A stretch of DNA of 64,000 bases from an uncultured Bacteroidales bacterium. GTDB taxonomy: Bacteria > Bacteroidota > Bacteroidia > Bacteroidales > UBA932. Positions 38,239 to 47,503 of this stretch are shown in pieces. The stretch is from contig CANRID010000001.1 of NCBI GenBank assembly GCA_947630665.1, positions 1 to 64,000 of the forward strand, read 5' to 3'. The translations under genes and the position numbers were made by a program. The notes beneath the pieces are model-generated. The model worked only from the letters and a program-made list of their open reading frames with translations. It did not search any database and had not been told where the DNA came from. Within the stretch, counting starts at the first letter, position 1; every line of letters begins with the position of its first letter.

Positions 38239-40029
38239 ATGATACAGTTTGCACAGGCACAATATTTATTGTTGATCTTCGTAACGCCCTTGTTTTTCCT
38301 GTTTTACGGGCTTTACCGCAGGGGGCGGAAAAAGAAGATGGAGGCTTTGGGCGATCCGCGGCTGATCGGGTCTCTGATGCCTGCCCGGTCCCGGGCCAAG
38401 GGCTGGGTGCGCGTTACGTTTTTTTCCATTGCCTGGTTCTTTTTCGTAATCGGTCTGGCGCGTCCCCAGCTGGGCGCCCGCCTGAAAGAAAGCGAGAAGA
38501 AGGGAGCCGAAATCATGATCGCGCTGGACGTGTCGAATTCCATGCTGGCGGAGGATTATTCTCCCGACAGGTTAGAGCGGGCCAAATTGGCCATATCCCG
38601 GTTAGTGGATAAGCTGCAGGGAGACAGAATCGGTCTGATCGTGTTTGCCGGGCAGTCTTTCGTACAGCTTCCCATTACTACGGACTATGTATCGGCCAAA
38701 ATATTTCTCAATTCCATTTCCACCGAATCGGTTCCGGTACAGGGAACCGCATTGGGGGATGCCATTTATACGGCTGTCAAGAGTTTCAGTTCGGAGGCTC
38801 TCATGTCCAAGGACAATAAGGCGATCATCCTGATTACGGATGGCGAAAACCATGAAGACGATCCCGTGCAGGCAGCCAAGGATGCAAACGAAATGGGCAT
38901 AAAAGTGTTTTGTATCGGAGTGGGTTCTCCGGAAGGGAAGCCCATACCGATAGGCGACCACGGGGAATTGCTGAAAGACAGGGAAGGGAATATCGTGGTA
39001 ACGCGCTTGGATGAGAAAACGTTGGAGGAGATTGCGGCCACCGGAGGCGGCGCATACGTGCGGGCCGGAAATACCGAGTTCGGATTGAACCCGATCATCG
39101 ACGATATAAAGGAATTGGAACAGCAACAGTTCAAATCGGTGGTATTCGAAGATTTCGATGAACAGTATATGTATTTTTTTGCCATAGCTTTAACATTCCT
39201 GATATTGGAATTCCTTATCGGGAAAAAACGGATCGGAAAACGCTTCTTCGCTTTGTCGGCGATTCTGATGTTTTCTTTGGTGCAGGGATATGCCCAGACG
39301 GATAAGAAGGAAGTAAGGAAGGGGAACAGATTGTTCGATAAAGGGGAGTACAAGGAGGCGGAAGTCGAATACAGAAAAGCCCTTATCAAGGATTCCCTGT
39401 CCGTAGCCGCCCAATATAATCTGGCCAATACGCTTTATAAAATGAAAAATCCGGAAGAGGCCGCAAAGACGTATGCTCCGTTGGCTGATTCGATAGGAAG
39501 AATCCCGCGGGGCGGTTCCGATAGAAAGATCGCTTCCGATTATTATCATAATGTGGGGAATACCTTTCTGGCGGAAAAAAAATACGGAGAAGCGGTAGAG
39601 GCGTATAAGAATTCGCTCAGGAGGAATCCCGACGATATGGAAACCAAGACCAATCTGGCTTATGCCCTGAAAAAGATGGAAGATCAGCAAAACCAGCAAA
39701 ACCAAAACGACCGGAATAATCAGAATCAGGACCAGAATCAAGATCAGAATAAAGACCAGAATCAGGACAATAAAGACGATCAGAACAAAAATCAGGACAA
39801 CAATAATCAGGATCAGAATGGGAATCAGAACCGGGACAATAACGATCAGAACAAAAATGACCGGGAGGATCAACCGCAGCAGAACCAGGGCGGTTCTCCT
39901 AAAATAACCCCTCAGACGGCCGAGCAAATGTTGCAGGCGGTTCAGGAAAAGGAGAATGCTACTCAGGAAAAAGTGAAAAGGGAGAAAGCAAAGCTTATGC
40001 AATCGAAACAGAAAGTCAAAAACTGGTAA
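38239..40029 (+). CDS. BatB-BatC fusion: VWA membrane protein joined to TPR protein
   Basis: 596 residues. Residues 1-334 are BatB: two N-terminal membrane segments, a VWA domain with IMIALDVSNSMLAEDY, and a C-terminal segment (YFFAIALTFLILEFLIG). Directly after the basic KKRIGKR comes RFFALSAILMFSLVQGYA, like a signal peptide, with a possible signal peptidase site after Ala352. TPR repeats of BatC follow (about 360-480), then a Gln/Asn/Asp-rich tail. In Bacteroides fragilis batB and batC are separate genes. A good ribosome site (GAGAGGAGGA) precedes the ATG. Confidence 0.9.
   Translation: MIQFAQAQYLLLIFVTPLFFLFYGLYRRGRKKKMEALGDPRLIGSLMPARSRAKGWVRVTFFSIAWFFFVIGLARPQLGARLKESEKKGAEIMIALDVSNSMLAEDYSPDRLERAKLAISRLVDKLQGDRIGLIVFAGQSFVQLPITTDYVSAKIFLNSISTESVPVQGTALGDAIYTAVKSFSSEALMSKDNKAIILITDGENHEDDPVQAAKDANEMGIKVFCIGVGSPEGKPIPIGDHGELLKDREGNIVVTRLDEKTLEEIAATGGGAYVRAGNTEFGLNPIIDDIKELEQQQFKSVVFEDFDEQYMYFFAIALTFLILEFLIGKKRIGKRFFALSAILMFSLVQGYAQTDKKEVRKGNRLFDKGEYKEAEVEYRKALIKDSLSVAAQYNLANTLYKMKNPEEAAKTYAPLADSIGRIPRGGSDRKIASDYYHNVGNTFLAEKKYGEAVEAYKNSLRRNPDDMETKTNLAYALKKMEDQQNQQNQNDRNNQNQDQNQDQNKDQNQDNKDDQNKNQDNNNQDQNGNQNRDNNDQNKNDREDQPQQNQGGSPKITPQTAEQMLQAVQEKENATQEKVKREKAKLMQSKQKVKNW
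39682..39893 (+). repeat. Low-complexity Gln/Asn/Asp-coding tract in batBC
   Basis: About 70 codons of irregular CAG/CAA, AAC/AAT, GAC/GAT and AAA repeats (units such as CAGAATCAGGAC). They encode a Gln/Asn/Asp/Lys-rich linker near the C-terminus of the BatB-BatC fusion. Such tracts can change length by slippage. Similar tails are common in BatC proteins. Confidence 0.8.
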
Positions 40030-40040
40030 TCAAAACGGAT

Positions 40041-41900
40041 ATGCAACGAATCGGTATCTTTTTAAAAAATAATATGAAACTAAAGGCGGTTTTATTGTTC
40101 TTTTGCCTTCTTGCGGCAGGCACGGCATCTGCACAGCATTCGTTTGTGGCGGAAGCTCCGCGCGTGGTGGGGTTGAACAAACCTTTCCAGATCGTTTTTA
40201 CCGCCGATGCGGAAATTACCGGTTTCACTCCTCCGACCTTCGAGGGATTGAACGTATTGATCGGACCTACCCCTTCCCATATGTCCAGCACTCAAATTAT
40301 AAATGGCAAGAGAACGGATTTTCTTCAGGTCAGCTATACGTATGTGGTGGAGGCCAAGGCTGCCGGAAAAGTAAAGGTGTCTTCGGCATCGGCCGTTTTG
40401 GATGGCAAGACATATTCTACCAAACCATTGGAAATAGAAGCGGTGGCTACCGACGATGCGGCGGATGCGCGCTCCTCCGGCGATGATGCGGAAAACACTT
40501 CTGCGGGCAGGCGCGGAGCTTCCGGAGAGGTATCCAACGAAGATATTTATCTCCGCCTGACTTTCAGCAAAACCAATGTGGTGAAGGGTGAGCCCATCAT
40601 AGCGACGCTTAAGTTATACACCCGTGTGCCCGTGGAAAGATTCGAGGATATAAAATTCCCGGTGTTCAACGGTTTCTGGAGCCAGGAAATAGAAACTCCC
40701 CAGAATATTAATTTTACGGAAGAAGCTGTCGGGAATCAGATTTATCATGTGGCGGTATTGAGAAAATATATGCTGCTCCCCCAACAGACGGGAGAAATCA
40801 CCGTTAATCCGGCGGAAATGATTTGTCAGGTGCAGGTAATGACTTCCCGAGGCCTTCCGCGAAGCATTTTCGATGATTTTTTCGATACGTACCAGACGGT
40901 TAAAAAACGCGTTTCCACCCAGACGGCCCGCATTCAGGTGCGTCCTTTGCCGGGAGGCGCTCCCGCTTCCTTCGGAGGTGGTGTGGGGGATTTCACCATG
41001 CAGGTGAGCATGAGCCGCGACAGTGTGAAAGCCAATGAGGCGGCTTCCATGATCGTGGAGATTCAGGGAAAAGGAAATCTGAATCTGATCGAATCGCCCC
41101 AAGTGGAATTGCCTGCCGATTTTGAAAAGTACGATGTGAAGATATCCAATAACTATACCAACTCCGTAAACGGCTTCAGCGGCAAGAAACAGTTCGAATA
41201 TCCTTTTATACCCCGCAGCGAAGGGATATTTACTATTCCGCCGGTGGCTTACAGTTATTATGATATTTCCAAAGGCCGGTATGTGGTCTTGAAATCCGAT
41301 ACGCTCAGATTCCGCGTAACGCCGGGAGACAGCCGTCAGGCGGGTCCGTTGGTGAGCGGGATGAACAAACAGTCGGTAGTAAGCTTGGGCGAAGATATCC
41401 GTTATATTTATACGGGCAGTCCCCGGTTGGTAAGGGACGGATACTTTTTCACCGGCAGCCTGTATTTCTTTATCCTGTTGGGAGCGATTGTCCTTATTTA
41501 TTTTGTCTTGTATAAATTGCTCCGGCGCAGGGCCCGTCTGAGGGGGGATACGCTCCGCACGCGGAACAGAAAAGCCAACAAGATAGCCCGTATGAGGCTT
41601 AAACTGGCCCAGAGCTATTTAAAGGAGAATCTGGCTTCTTCTTTCTATGAGGAGCTGCATAAAGCCCTCATGGGATATATCAGCGACAAATTGGCCATAC
41701 CGTTTGCCGACATGCAGCGGGAAACCATCAGCCGGACGCTTGAGGAAAAAGGGGCGGACCGGACCGTCATAGAGGAATTCATGCAATTGCTGGACGATTG
41801 CGAAATGGCCCGGTATTCTCCGGAAGGGGGAACGGAAGCTATGGAGAAAGAGTATGAGAAAGCGATAAATATTATTTCCGGTCTGGAAAACAAATTGTAA
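40041..41900 (+). CDS. batD: BatD, large periplasmic membrane-anchored protein
   Basis: 619 residues from 40041; an ATG at 40074 (MKLKAVLLFFCLLAAGTASA) gives a cleaner signal peptide and may be the true start. Several beta-sandwich repeats fill residues 30-460 (for example ITLRLTF-like DIYLRLTFSKTNVVKGEPII). One membrane segment lies near 475-500 (SLYFFILLGAIVLIYFVLY), and a cytosolic helical tail follows. It belongs to the BatD/DUF3520-like partners of VWA proteins. It starts 11 bases after batBC. Confidence 0.9.
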   Translation: MQRIGIFLKNNMKLKAVLLFFCLLAAGTASAQHSFVAEAPRVVGLNKPFQIVFTADAEITGFTPPTFEGLNVLIGPTPSHMSSTQIINGKRTDFLQVSYTYVVEAKAAGKVKVSSASAVLDGKTYSTKPLEIEAVATDDAADARSSGDDAENTSAGRRGASGEVSNEDIYLRLTFSKTNVVKGEPIIATLKLYTRVPVERFEDIKFPVFNGFWSQEIETPQNINFTEEAVGNQIYHVAVLRKYMLLPQQTGEITVNPAEMICQVQVMTSRGLPRSIFDDFFDTYQTVKKRVSTQTARIQVRPLPGGAPASFGGGVGDFTMQVSMSRDSVKANEAASMIVEIQGKGNLNLIESPQVELPADFEKYDVKISNNYTNSVNGFSGKKQFEYPFIPRSEGIFTIPPVAYSYYDISKGRYVVLKSDTLRFRVTPGDSRQAGPLVSGMNKQSVVSLGEDIRYIYTGSPRLVRDGYFFTGSLYFFILLGAIVLIYFVLYKLLRRRARLRGDTLRTRNRKANKIARMRLKLAQSYLKENLASSFYEELHKALMGYISDKLAIPFADMQRETISRTLEEKGADRTVIEEFMQLLDDCEMARYSPEGGTEAMEKEYEKAINIISGLENKL

Positions 41901-41927
41901 CGTCAAACAGTAAATAAGACTTGGGAT

Positions 41928-42692
41928 ATGAAAGGCATAGTTAGATTGAGCATGATAATATGTTTTCTCGCAGCCGCTGCCGGGGGCTACGGGAAAGACC
42001 TTGATTCATTGTGGCAAAAAGGGAACGATGCGTATTCCATCGGGGAATACCGGGAGGCGCTTTCCGCTTATAAGGCCATCGAAGAGCAAGGGTATGAATC
42101 GGCTCCTTTGTTCTATAATATGGGGAACGCCTATTATAAATTGAAGGAAAACGGAAGGGCGATTTTGTATTATGAAAAGACCCTTAAGCTGGATCCTGCG
42201 GATGATGATGCGGAAAACAATCTGAAAATCGCACAACAGTTCACTCTCGATAAAATAGATTCCGTTCCGGATTTTATTCTTGCCACCTGGACGAAACGGC
42301 TGATGGATTCCATGTCGTCCGACAATTGGGCATGGCTGGGCATCGTTATGCTGGCGCTTACGGCCTTGCTGCTGTTGTTTTTCAGATTCGCTCCTTCCAC
42401 AGGCGCACGTAAATTGTCGTTTGTGCTGGTCTGCATTACTTTTTTGACGGTCATCCTGTTCTTTATTTTTGCGTTTATTCTCAAATCCCGTTCGGACAGC
42501 CGGGACTACGCTATCGTCATGGTTCCGGTAAGCAGTGTCAAAAGCGCTCCCAATGCTACCGGAGGCAATGTATTCATTCTGCATGAGGGGACGAAAGTGA
42601 GTATTCTGGAGAATGTGAGCCAGTGGAGCCGTATCGAACTTTCCGACGGACGTCAGGGCTGGATACCCGCCGGGGACATGGAGATTATTTAG
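41928..42692 (+). CDS. batE: BatE, TPR and SH3-like membrane protein
   Basis: 254 residues. A signal peptide (about 1-22) is followed by TPR repeats ([40 protein letters not shown]), two membrane segments (about 125-145 and 160-182), and a C-terminal SH3-type domain ([20 protein letters not shown] to [14 protein letters not shown]). TPR and SH3 parts both bind partners, possibly other Bat proteins or cell wall. It closes the Bat cluster. Confidence 0.9.
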   Translation: MKGIVRLSMIICFLAAAAGGYGKDLDSLWQKGNDAYSIGEYREALSAYKAIEEQGYESAPLFYNMGNAYYKLKENGRAILYYEKTLKLDPADDDAENNLKIAQQFTLDKIDSVPDFILATWTKRLMDSMSSDNWAWLGIVMLALTALLLLFFRFAPSTGARKLSFVLVCITFLTVILFFIFAFILKSRSDSRDYAIVMVPVSSVKSAPNATGGNVFILHEGTKVSILENVSQWSRIELSDGRQGWIPAGDMEII

Positions 42693-42735
42693 CGGTTCAG
42701 CGAGCTGTATTGCCGGGCGGAGTGGAAAAATTTCA

Positions 42736-42743
42736 TATATTTG
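42736..42743 (+). promoter_or_regulatory. rfbA: Candidate -7 element of rfbA
   Basis: TATATTTG fits TAnnTTTG and lies 16 bases before the rfbA ATG. ATTG is found 23 bases upstream, a little beyond normal spacing. It suggests rfbA has its own start after batE. Confidence 0.4.
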
Positions 42744-42759
42744 CCTAAAATCTGTTTAC

Positions 42760-43641
42760 ATGAAAGGAATTGTTCTGGCCGGCGGCTCCGGCACCCGTTT
42801 ATATCCCATTACGAAAGGGGTGTCCAAACAGATGTTGCCGGTCTATGATAAACCTATGATTTATTATCCTATTTCCGTCCTTATGCTGGCGGGAATACGG
42901 GAAATCCTTATTATTTCCACTCCCGATGATTTGCCCGGATTCAGGCGGCTTTTGGGAGACGGCTCGCAATTGGGCGTAGAGTTCCGGTATCTTCCCCAGC
43001 CTTCTCCCGACGGGCTGGCGCAGGCTTTCATAATAGGGGAGGAATTTGTCGGGAAGGAAGCGGTCTGCATGATTTTGGGAGATAATATATTTTACGGACA
43101 GAGATTTACGGGCATGCTTAAGGCAGGGGTCCGTCAGGCCGAGGAGGAAGGAAATGCTACGGTATTCGGTTATTATGTGAACGATCCGCAAAGATACGGG
43201 GTGGTATCGTTCGATGAAAAGGGAAACGCTGAGAGCATAGAAGAAAAACCCGTTGTCCCTAAAAGCAATTATGCCGTGACGGGACTTTATTTTTATCCGA
43301 ACAGCGTGGTGAGAGTAGCCAAGGAGGTGAAGCCGTCCGCACGCGGGGAATTGGAAATCACCAGTGTCAACGAATACTATCTGAAAGAAAAGAAATTGAA
43401 GGTGGAGCTTTTCGGCAGAGGTTTCGCCTGGCTGGATACCGGTACGCATGAATCTCTTTCGGAAGCCTCTACTTTCGTAGAAGTGCTTGAAAAACGGCAG
43501 GGCCTGAAAATCGCCTGTATAGAGGAAATAGCTTTCAATAACGGATGGATAGACGCCGCCCGGCTGAGAGAGGCGGCCTTGCCTATGGCTAAAAACCAAT
43601 ACGGAAAATATCTGCTGGATTTGTTGTCAGCATGTAAATAA
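42760..43641 (+). CDS. rfbA: Glucose-1-phosphate thymidylyltransferase
   Basis: 293 residues, full length. The nucleotide-binding start [34 protein letters not shown] and the catalytic region [11 protein letters not shown] are intact. It makes dTDP-glucose from dTTP and glucose 1-phosphate, the first step to dTDP-rhamnose. The other rhamnose genes (rfbB, rfbC, rfbD) are not next to it, so it stands alone here. Confidence 0.97.
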   Translation: MKGIVLAGGSGTRLYPITKGVSKQMLPVYDKPMIYYPISVLMLAGIREILIISTPDDLPGFRRLLGDGSQLGVEFRYLPQPSPDGLAQAFIIGEEFVGKEAVCMILGDNIFYGQRFTGMLKAGVRQAEEEGNATVFGYYVNDPQRYGVVSFDEKGNAESIEEKPVVPKSNYAVTGLYFYPNSVVRVAKEVKPSARGELEITSVNEYYLKEKKLKVELFGRGFAWLDTGTHESLSEASTFVEVLEKRQGLKIACIEEIAFNNGWIDAARLREAALPMAKNQYGKYLLDLLSACK

Positions 43642-43667
43642 AAAAGATTTGTAATTTATTCGGAGTT

Positions 43668-45620
43668 ATGTTAAAAAGAATCAACGTTTCAATTATTGCT
43701 GTTTTTCTGGCAGCCTTTTTTTTACCGGGAGCATTGGCCACGCGGAATATCCGCGACGGGTACGGTCTGCAGCAGGATCGCGGACAACGGCCGTTCAGTT
43801 TCGCGTATTTGTCTGATATTCATATATCCGAAGGCTCGACAAGCATTGCGGATGTGGAAGCCTGCATAGCGGATATCAATAATAACCCCTCTTTGGAATT
43901 CGCGATTTTTGCGGGGGATATTACGGATTTCGGTGCGGATAAGGAACTCCGGTTGGCCAAAAGCCTGTTCGACAAGCTGAATATACCGTATTATGTAATC
44001 GCCGGCAATCATGACGCCAAATGGTCCGAGAGCGGGTGCAATACCTTTGTAAAGGTTTTCGGGTATGAAGCTTTCGAATTCGATAAGGGAGGCATTAAAT
44101 TTATCGGGACCAACAGCGGTCCCAATATGCGGATGGCTCCGGCGCTTTTGCCCCGCGAAAGTATGGTATGGCTGGATTCCATCGCCCGGACGATCGATTC
44201 CGCACAACCCGTATTTTTCGTGAACCACTATCCTATGGATACTTCCATGCTCAATTATACGCAGGTACTGGATATCCTCAAACGAATGAATACCCAATTG
44301 ATTCTTAACGGCCACTGGCATATCAACCGCGCAATGGATTATGAAGGGATTCCGGGGGCGATCGGACGTTCTTCCATGCGTCAGGGAAAGAGCGGACCGG
44401 GATACAATATCGTAACGGTGGACGGATCATCCGTTATTTTCAGCGAAAGGATCGCTCCCATTACGATTGCACAGGAAGGAAAGGAGATACAGAAGCCCGG
44501 AAAAACCGAGACTCCATGGTATATCCTTCGTATGAGCCGGGGACCGGCCTATGATAATGGCATCCGGTATCCGAGACCGAGCTTCGCCGTCAACGAGGAA
44601 TATCCTAATGTAAAAACAATCTGGAAAATACAGGATAATTCGGATATAGGTTCGGGTGCCGTACAGACGGGAGATCTGGTGATTTATGCGAATACGGCAG
44701 GAATCGTGCGGGCGCTGAGTGCGAAAGACGGATCGCAGGTGTGGAGTTATAAGACCGGGGGAAAGATCTATTCGACTCCCGCTGTTTCCGCCGGTACGGT
44801 AGTGATAGGTTCCTCTGACGGAAATATATACGCCCTGAATGTAAATACGGGCGCCGTGCGGTGGAAATTCCCGGCGGATAAATCGGTGCTGTCTTCACCT
44901 TCGATATATGGAGGAAAGGTTTATATAGGCGCCTCCGACGGATGTTTCCGGGCCTTAGATCTGAAGACCGGCCGGTTAGTATGGAACTATCCGGAGGTGA
45001 AGGGATTCGTAGAGACCAAGCCGTTTGTGGATAACGAACAGGTTATTTTCGGAGACTGGGCCAACAGGCTTTATTCATTAGATCCCAAGACGGGCCGGCT
45101 GCAATGGAGTTGGACGAATAAAAAGGGACGGATGTTTTCTCCGGCGGCTGTCTGGCCTGTAAAAGCCAACGGAAAGGTCTTTTTCGTTACCCCGGAAAGA
45201 GCTACGTATGCCTTGAGCGCGAAAACCGGCTGGCAATTCTGGACGGCCCGCGGCGGCCGCGAGTCCATAGGGCTTTCCCCGGATAAAAAGAAAATTTACG
45301 TGAAGACGATGCTCGATACCGTAATCGCATTTTCGGCGGAGGATATTCTCGCCCGGAAGATCTGGGAGGTTGATGCCGGTTTCGGATACGAGATCGCGCC
45401 TACACCCATTACTTCAACGCCTCGCGGCGGGAAGGACGGCGCCGGCTTAGTGTTCATACCGACCGATAAGGGAAATGTCATAGCACTTAATGCAAAAGAC
45501 GGGTCGATCGCCTGGAAGCACCGGTTGTCTTTGGCGCTGGTCAATTACATTCAGCCTCTCGAGGGCAACCGCATCTTAGTCAGCACCATGGATGGAGTGG
45601 TGGCTCTGCTGGAATATTAA
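43668..45620 (+). CDS. Secreted metallophosphoesterase fused to PQQ-type beta-propeller
   Basis: 650 residues. A signal peptide (about 1-25, ending FFLPGALA) leads to a calcineurin-like phosphoesterase (about 42-235) whose metal motifs are AYLSDIHIS, FAGDITDFG, IAGNHDAKW, FVNHYP and LNGHWHINRA. From about 320 to the end there are PQQ/BamB-like propeller blades (DGSQVWSYKTGGKIYSTPAV; IGSSDGNIYALNVNTGAV). It should act in the periplasm or outside, with the propeller binding substrate or a partner. Substrate unknown. It follows rfbA by 26 bases. Confidence 0.85.
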   Translation: MLKRINVSIIAVFLAAFFLPGALATRNIRDGYGLQQDRGQRPFSFAYLSDIHISEGSTSIADVEACIADINNNPSLEFAIFAGDITDFGADKELRLAKSLFDKLNIPYYVIAGNHDAKWSESGCNTFVKVFGYEAFEFDKGGIKFIGTNSGPNMRMAPALLPRESMVWLDSIARTIDSAQPVFFVNHYPMDTSMLNYTQVLDILKRMNTQLILNGHWHINRAMDYEGIPGAIGRSSMRQGKSGPGYNIVTVDGSSVIFSERIAPITIAQEGKEIQKPGKTETPWYILRMSRGPAYDNGIRYPRPSFAVNEEYPNVKTIWKIQDNSDIGSGAVQTGDLVIYANTAGIVRALSAKDGSQVWSYKTGGKIYSTPAVSAGTVVIGSSDGNIYALNVNTGAVRWKFPADKSVLSSPSIYGGKVYIGASDGCFRALDLKTGRLVWNYPEVKGFVETKPFVDNEQVIFGDWANRLYSLDPKTGRLQWSWTNKKGRMFSPAAVWPVKANGKVFFVTPERATYALSAKTGWQFWTARGGRESIGLSPDKKKIYVKTMLDTVIAFSAEDILARKIWEVDAGFGYEIAPTPITSTPRGGKDGAGLVFIPTDKGNVIALNAKDGSIAWKHRLSLALVNYIQPLEGNRILVSTMDGVVALLEY

Positions 45621-45662
45621 ACTTTTTTCATAAATAAGTGTAACATTTAAAAAATAACTGTT

Positions 45663-46100
45663 ATGAAAAGATTTCTTATTTTACTCGTATGCGTATTCGG
45701 TCTTCAGACCCTTGTAAAGGCGGATAATGAAAAACTTATTCAGATCAGCCAGCTGCCTGCAACTGCCCAGCAGTTTATCCAAAATCATTTTGCCGGATGT
45801 ACCGTGGCTGTGGCCAAGATGGACGACGATTATTTCGATAAAAGCTATGATGTGATTTTTACCAACGGAGACAAGGTGGAGTTCGATAAAAAAGGGGAAT
45901 GGACGGATATAAGAAGTAAAACCGGAACGGTTCCTGCCGGAACGGTTCCCGCCCCGATTCAAAAGCAGGTTTCCGAAAAATATCCGGACGCCCGGATCAT
46001 AGGGATCGAACGGGATCGCCGTCAGTACGAAGTGAAACTTTCCTCGGGTTGGGAACTTACGTTCGATAAAAATTTCAATCTGGTGGATATAGACGATTGA
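45663..46100 (+). CDS. PepSY-like periplasmic protein
   Basis: 145 residues: a signal peptide (MKRFLILLVCVFGLQTLVKA) and two copies of a PepSY-like (DUF2874) unit. The first starts ISQLPATAQQFIQNHFAG and runs to DKVEFDKKGEWTDI; the second has APIQKQVSEKYPDARIIGIE and runs to ELTFDKNFNLVDID. Such proteins are common in Bacteroidota, and their role is not known. It lies 42 bases after the phosphatase-propeller gene and may be made with it. Confidence 0.82.
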   Translation: MKRFLILLVCVFGLQTLVKADNEKLIQISQLPATAQQFIQNHFAGCTVAVAKMDDDYFDKSYDVIFTNGDKVEFDKKGEWTDIRSKTGTVPAGTVPAPIQKQVSEKYPDARIIGIERDRRQYEVKLSSGWELTFDKNFNLVDIDD

Positions 46101-46115
46101 GTCGCGGTGCGGCGA

Positions 46116-46736
46116 TCAGGGATTCCACCTGAAACGTTCTTCCCCGGAGCCGAATCCGGCGGTCTCCAAAAGTCTTTCTGTAAAAAGGTCTATCAGGTCT
46201 TCGAGACTGTGGGGACGGGAATAAAATGAAGGCGATGCCGGTATGATGGTAGCACCCGCTTCGCACAAGGCAGTCATGTTCCGCAGATGGATCAGATTAT
46301 AGGGAGCCTCGCGCGGAACCAGCAGCAGCGGGCGCTTTTCTTTCAGTTGTACATCCGCAATCCTTCCGATCAGATCCGCGGAAATTCCTCCGGCGATGCG
46401 GCCCAGAGTTCCCATGCTGCACGGAAGGATGATCATGCAATCGAGCCTGTTCGATCCGGATGCATATTTAAAACGGAAGTCGTTATTTTCAGTAAAATGA
46501 ATCCGGCCGTTTGTCTGGCCCGGTGTTCCTTCGTTCAGATTGTTTTCTCCCGGCCACGGTTCGCCCGTTTCATGCAGCCATACCTTCTTGGCCGTTTCCG
46601 TAAAAATCACCCAGAGATCCGTTTTCGGCAAAGCGGCCGCTTTTTCCATCAGCCGGCGTGCATACAGGGAACCGCTGGCTCCGGTTACGGCCAGAAGAAA
46701 GGCGCGTCGCGCCGTCGTTTTGGGAGAAGAGTCCAT
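46116..46736 (-). CDS. ubiX: Flavin prenyltransferase UbiX
   Basis: 206 residues. The FMN-binding start is FLLAVTGASGSLYARRLME, with MIILPCSMGTLGRIAGGI and PLLLVPREAPYN, typical of UbiX. It joins dimethylallyl phosphate to FMN to make prenylated FMN, the cofactor of UbiD-type decarboxylases. This phylum does not make ubiquinone, so the client is probably a UbiD-like enzyme such as the decarboxylase of the futalosine menaquinone route (see mqnE). Confidence 0.93.
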   Translation of the reverse strand: MDSSPKTTARRAFLLAVTGASGSLYARRLMEKAAALPKTDLWVIFTETAKKVWLHETGEPWPGENNLNEGTPGQTNGRIHFTENNDFRFKYASGSNRLDCMIILPCSMGTLGRIAGGISADLIGRIADVQLKEKRPLLLVPREAPYNLIHLRNMTALCEAGATIIPASPSFYSRPHSLEDLIDLFTERLLETAGFGSGEERFRWNP

Positions 46737-46791
46737 GGCGAATGTACTATGTACGGGTTATATGGATTTTTAATGCCGGTTTGTTCCGGAA

Positions 46792-47475
46792 TTAGGATTC
46801 GGTCAGATATTCCATCAGTTTTTTCATCCCGACGGTGGCTTTTTCCTGAATCTGCGTGAAGTTTTCGAGATTCAAACGGAACGGCTGCGGGTCTATCAGA
46901 TAGATGCGGCATCCGGGACGGGTGTAATGGATAAGCCCCGCTGCCGGATATACGTTCAAAGAGGTGCCGATAATAAGGAAAATGTCGGCTTTTCCCACTG
47001 CCTGTGCAGCCCTCTGGAGTTCGGGTACGCTTTCTCCGAACCATACTACATGGGGACGGAGCTGGTCGCCGTCGGGAGCCGTATCTCCCGGATGTATGTC
47101 ATTATAACCTATATCGTATGTTTTTTCATCGTTCTTGACGCTCCGGGCCTTGGTAAGCTCTCCATGCAGATGGATGATTTCCGTACTGCCGGCCCGCTCA
47201 TGCAGATCGTCTATGTTCTGGGTGATTACCGTAACATGATAGTCCTTTTCGAGGGCGGCAATCGATTTATGGGCTTCGTTGGGCGAGGTCTTTTCCAGTT
47301 CCCTGCGCCGTTTGTTGTAAAATTCGATTACCAGTTCCTTGTTTTTGTACCAGCCTTCTATGGAGGCCACGTCTTCTACACGGTATTCTTCCCATAGTCC
47401 GTTGCTGTCGCGGAAAGTTTTGATTCCGCTTTCCGCACTGATTCCGGCTCCGCTTAAAACTACCAGATTTTTCAT
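46792..47475 (-). CDS. cobB: NAD-dependent protein deacylase, class III sirtuin
   Basis: 227 residues. NAD-binding motifs LSGAGISAESGIKTFRD and TQNIDDLHERAG, and catalytic His104 in HLHG. Tyr53 and Arg56 form the YxxR pair that in class III sirtuins binds acidic acyl groups such as succinyl. The four zinc cysteines of most sirtuins are missing; the region reads RSVKNDEKTYDIGYN. It lies 55 bases downstream of ubiX's start side on the same strand and probably acts in the cytoplasm on acylated lysines. Confidence 0.92.
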   Translation of the reverse strand: MKNLVVLSGAGISAESGIKTFRDSNGLWEEYRVEDVASIEGWYKNKELVIEFYNKRRRELEKTSPNEAHKSIAALEKDYHVTVITQNIDDLHERAGSTEIIHLHGELTKARSVKNDEKTYDIGYNDIHPGDTAPDGDQLRPHVVWFGESVPELQRAAQAVGKADIFLIIGTSLNVYPAAGLIHYTRPGCRIYLIDPQPFRLNLENFTQIQEKATVGMKKLMEYLTES

Positions 47476-47503
47476 TTTTGTTCTGTTTATCGGGTTCTTT
47501 ATA

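Noticed and set aside
39682..39893. Repetitive tract as a CRISPR or tandem-repeat array
   Set aside because: The units are irregular, in frame and encode a Gln/Asn/Asp linker typical of BatC; there are no spacers.
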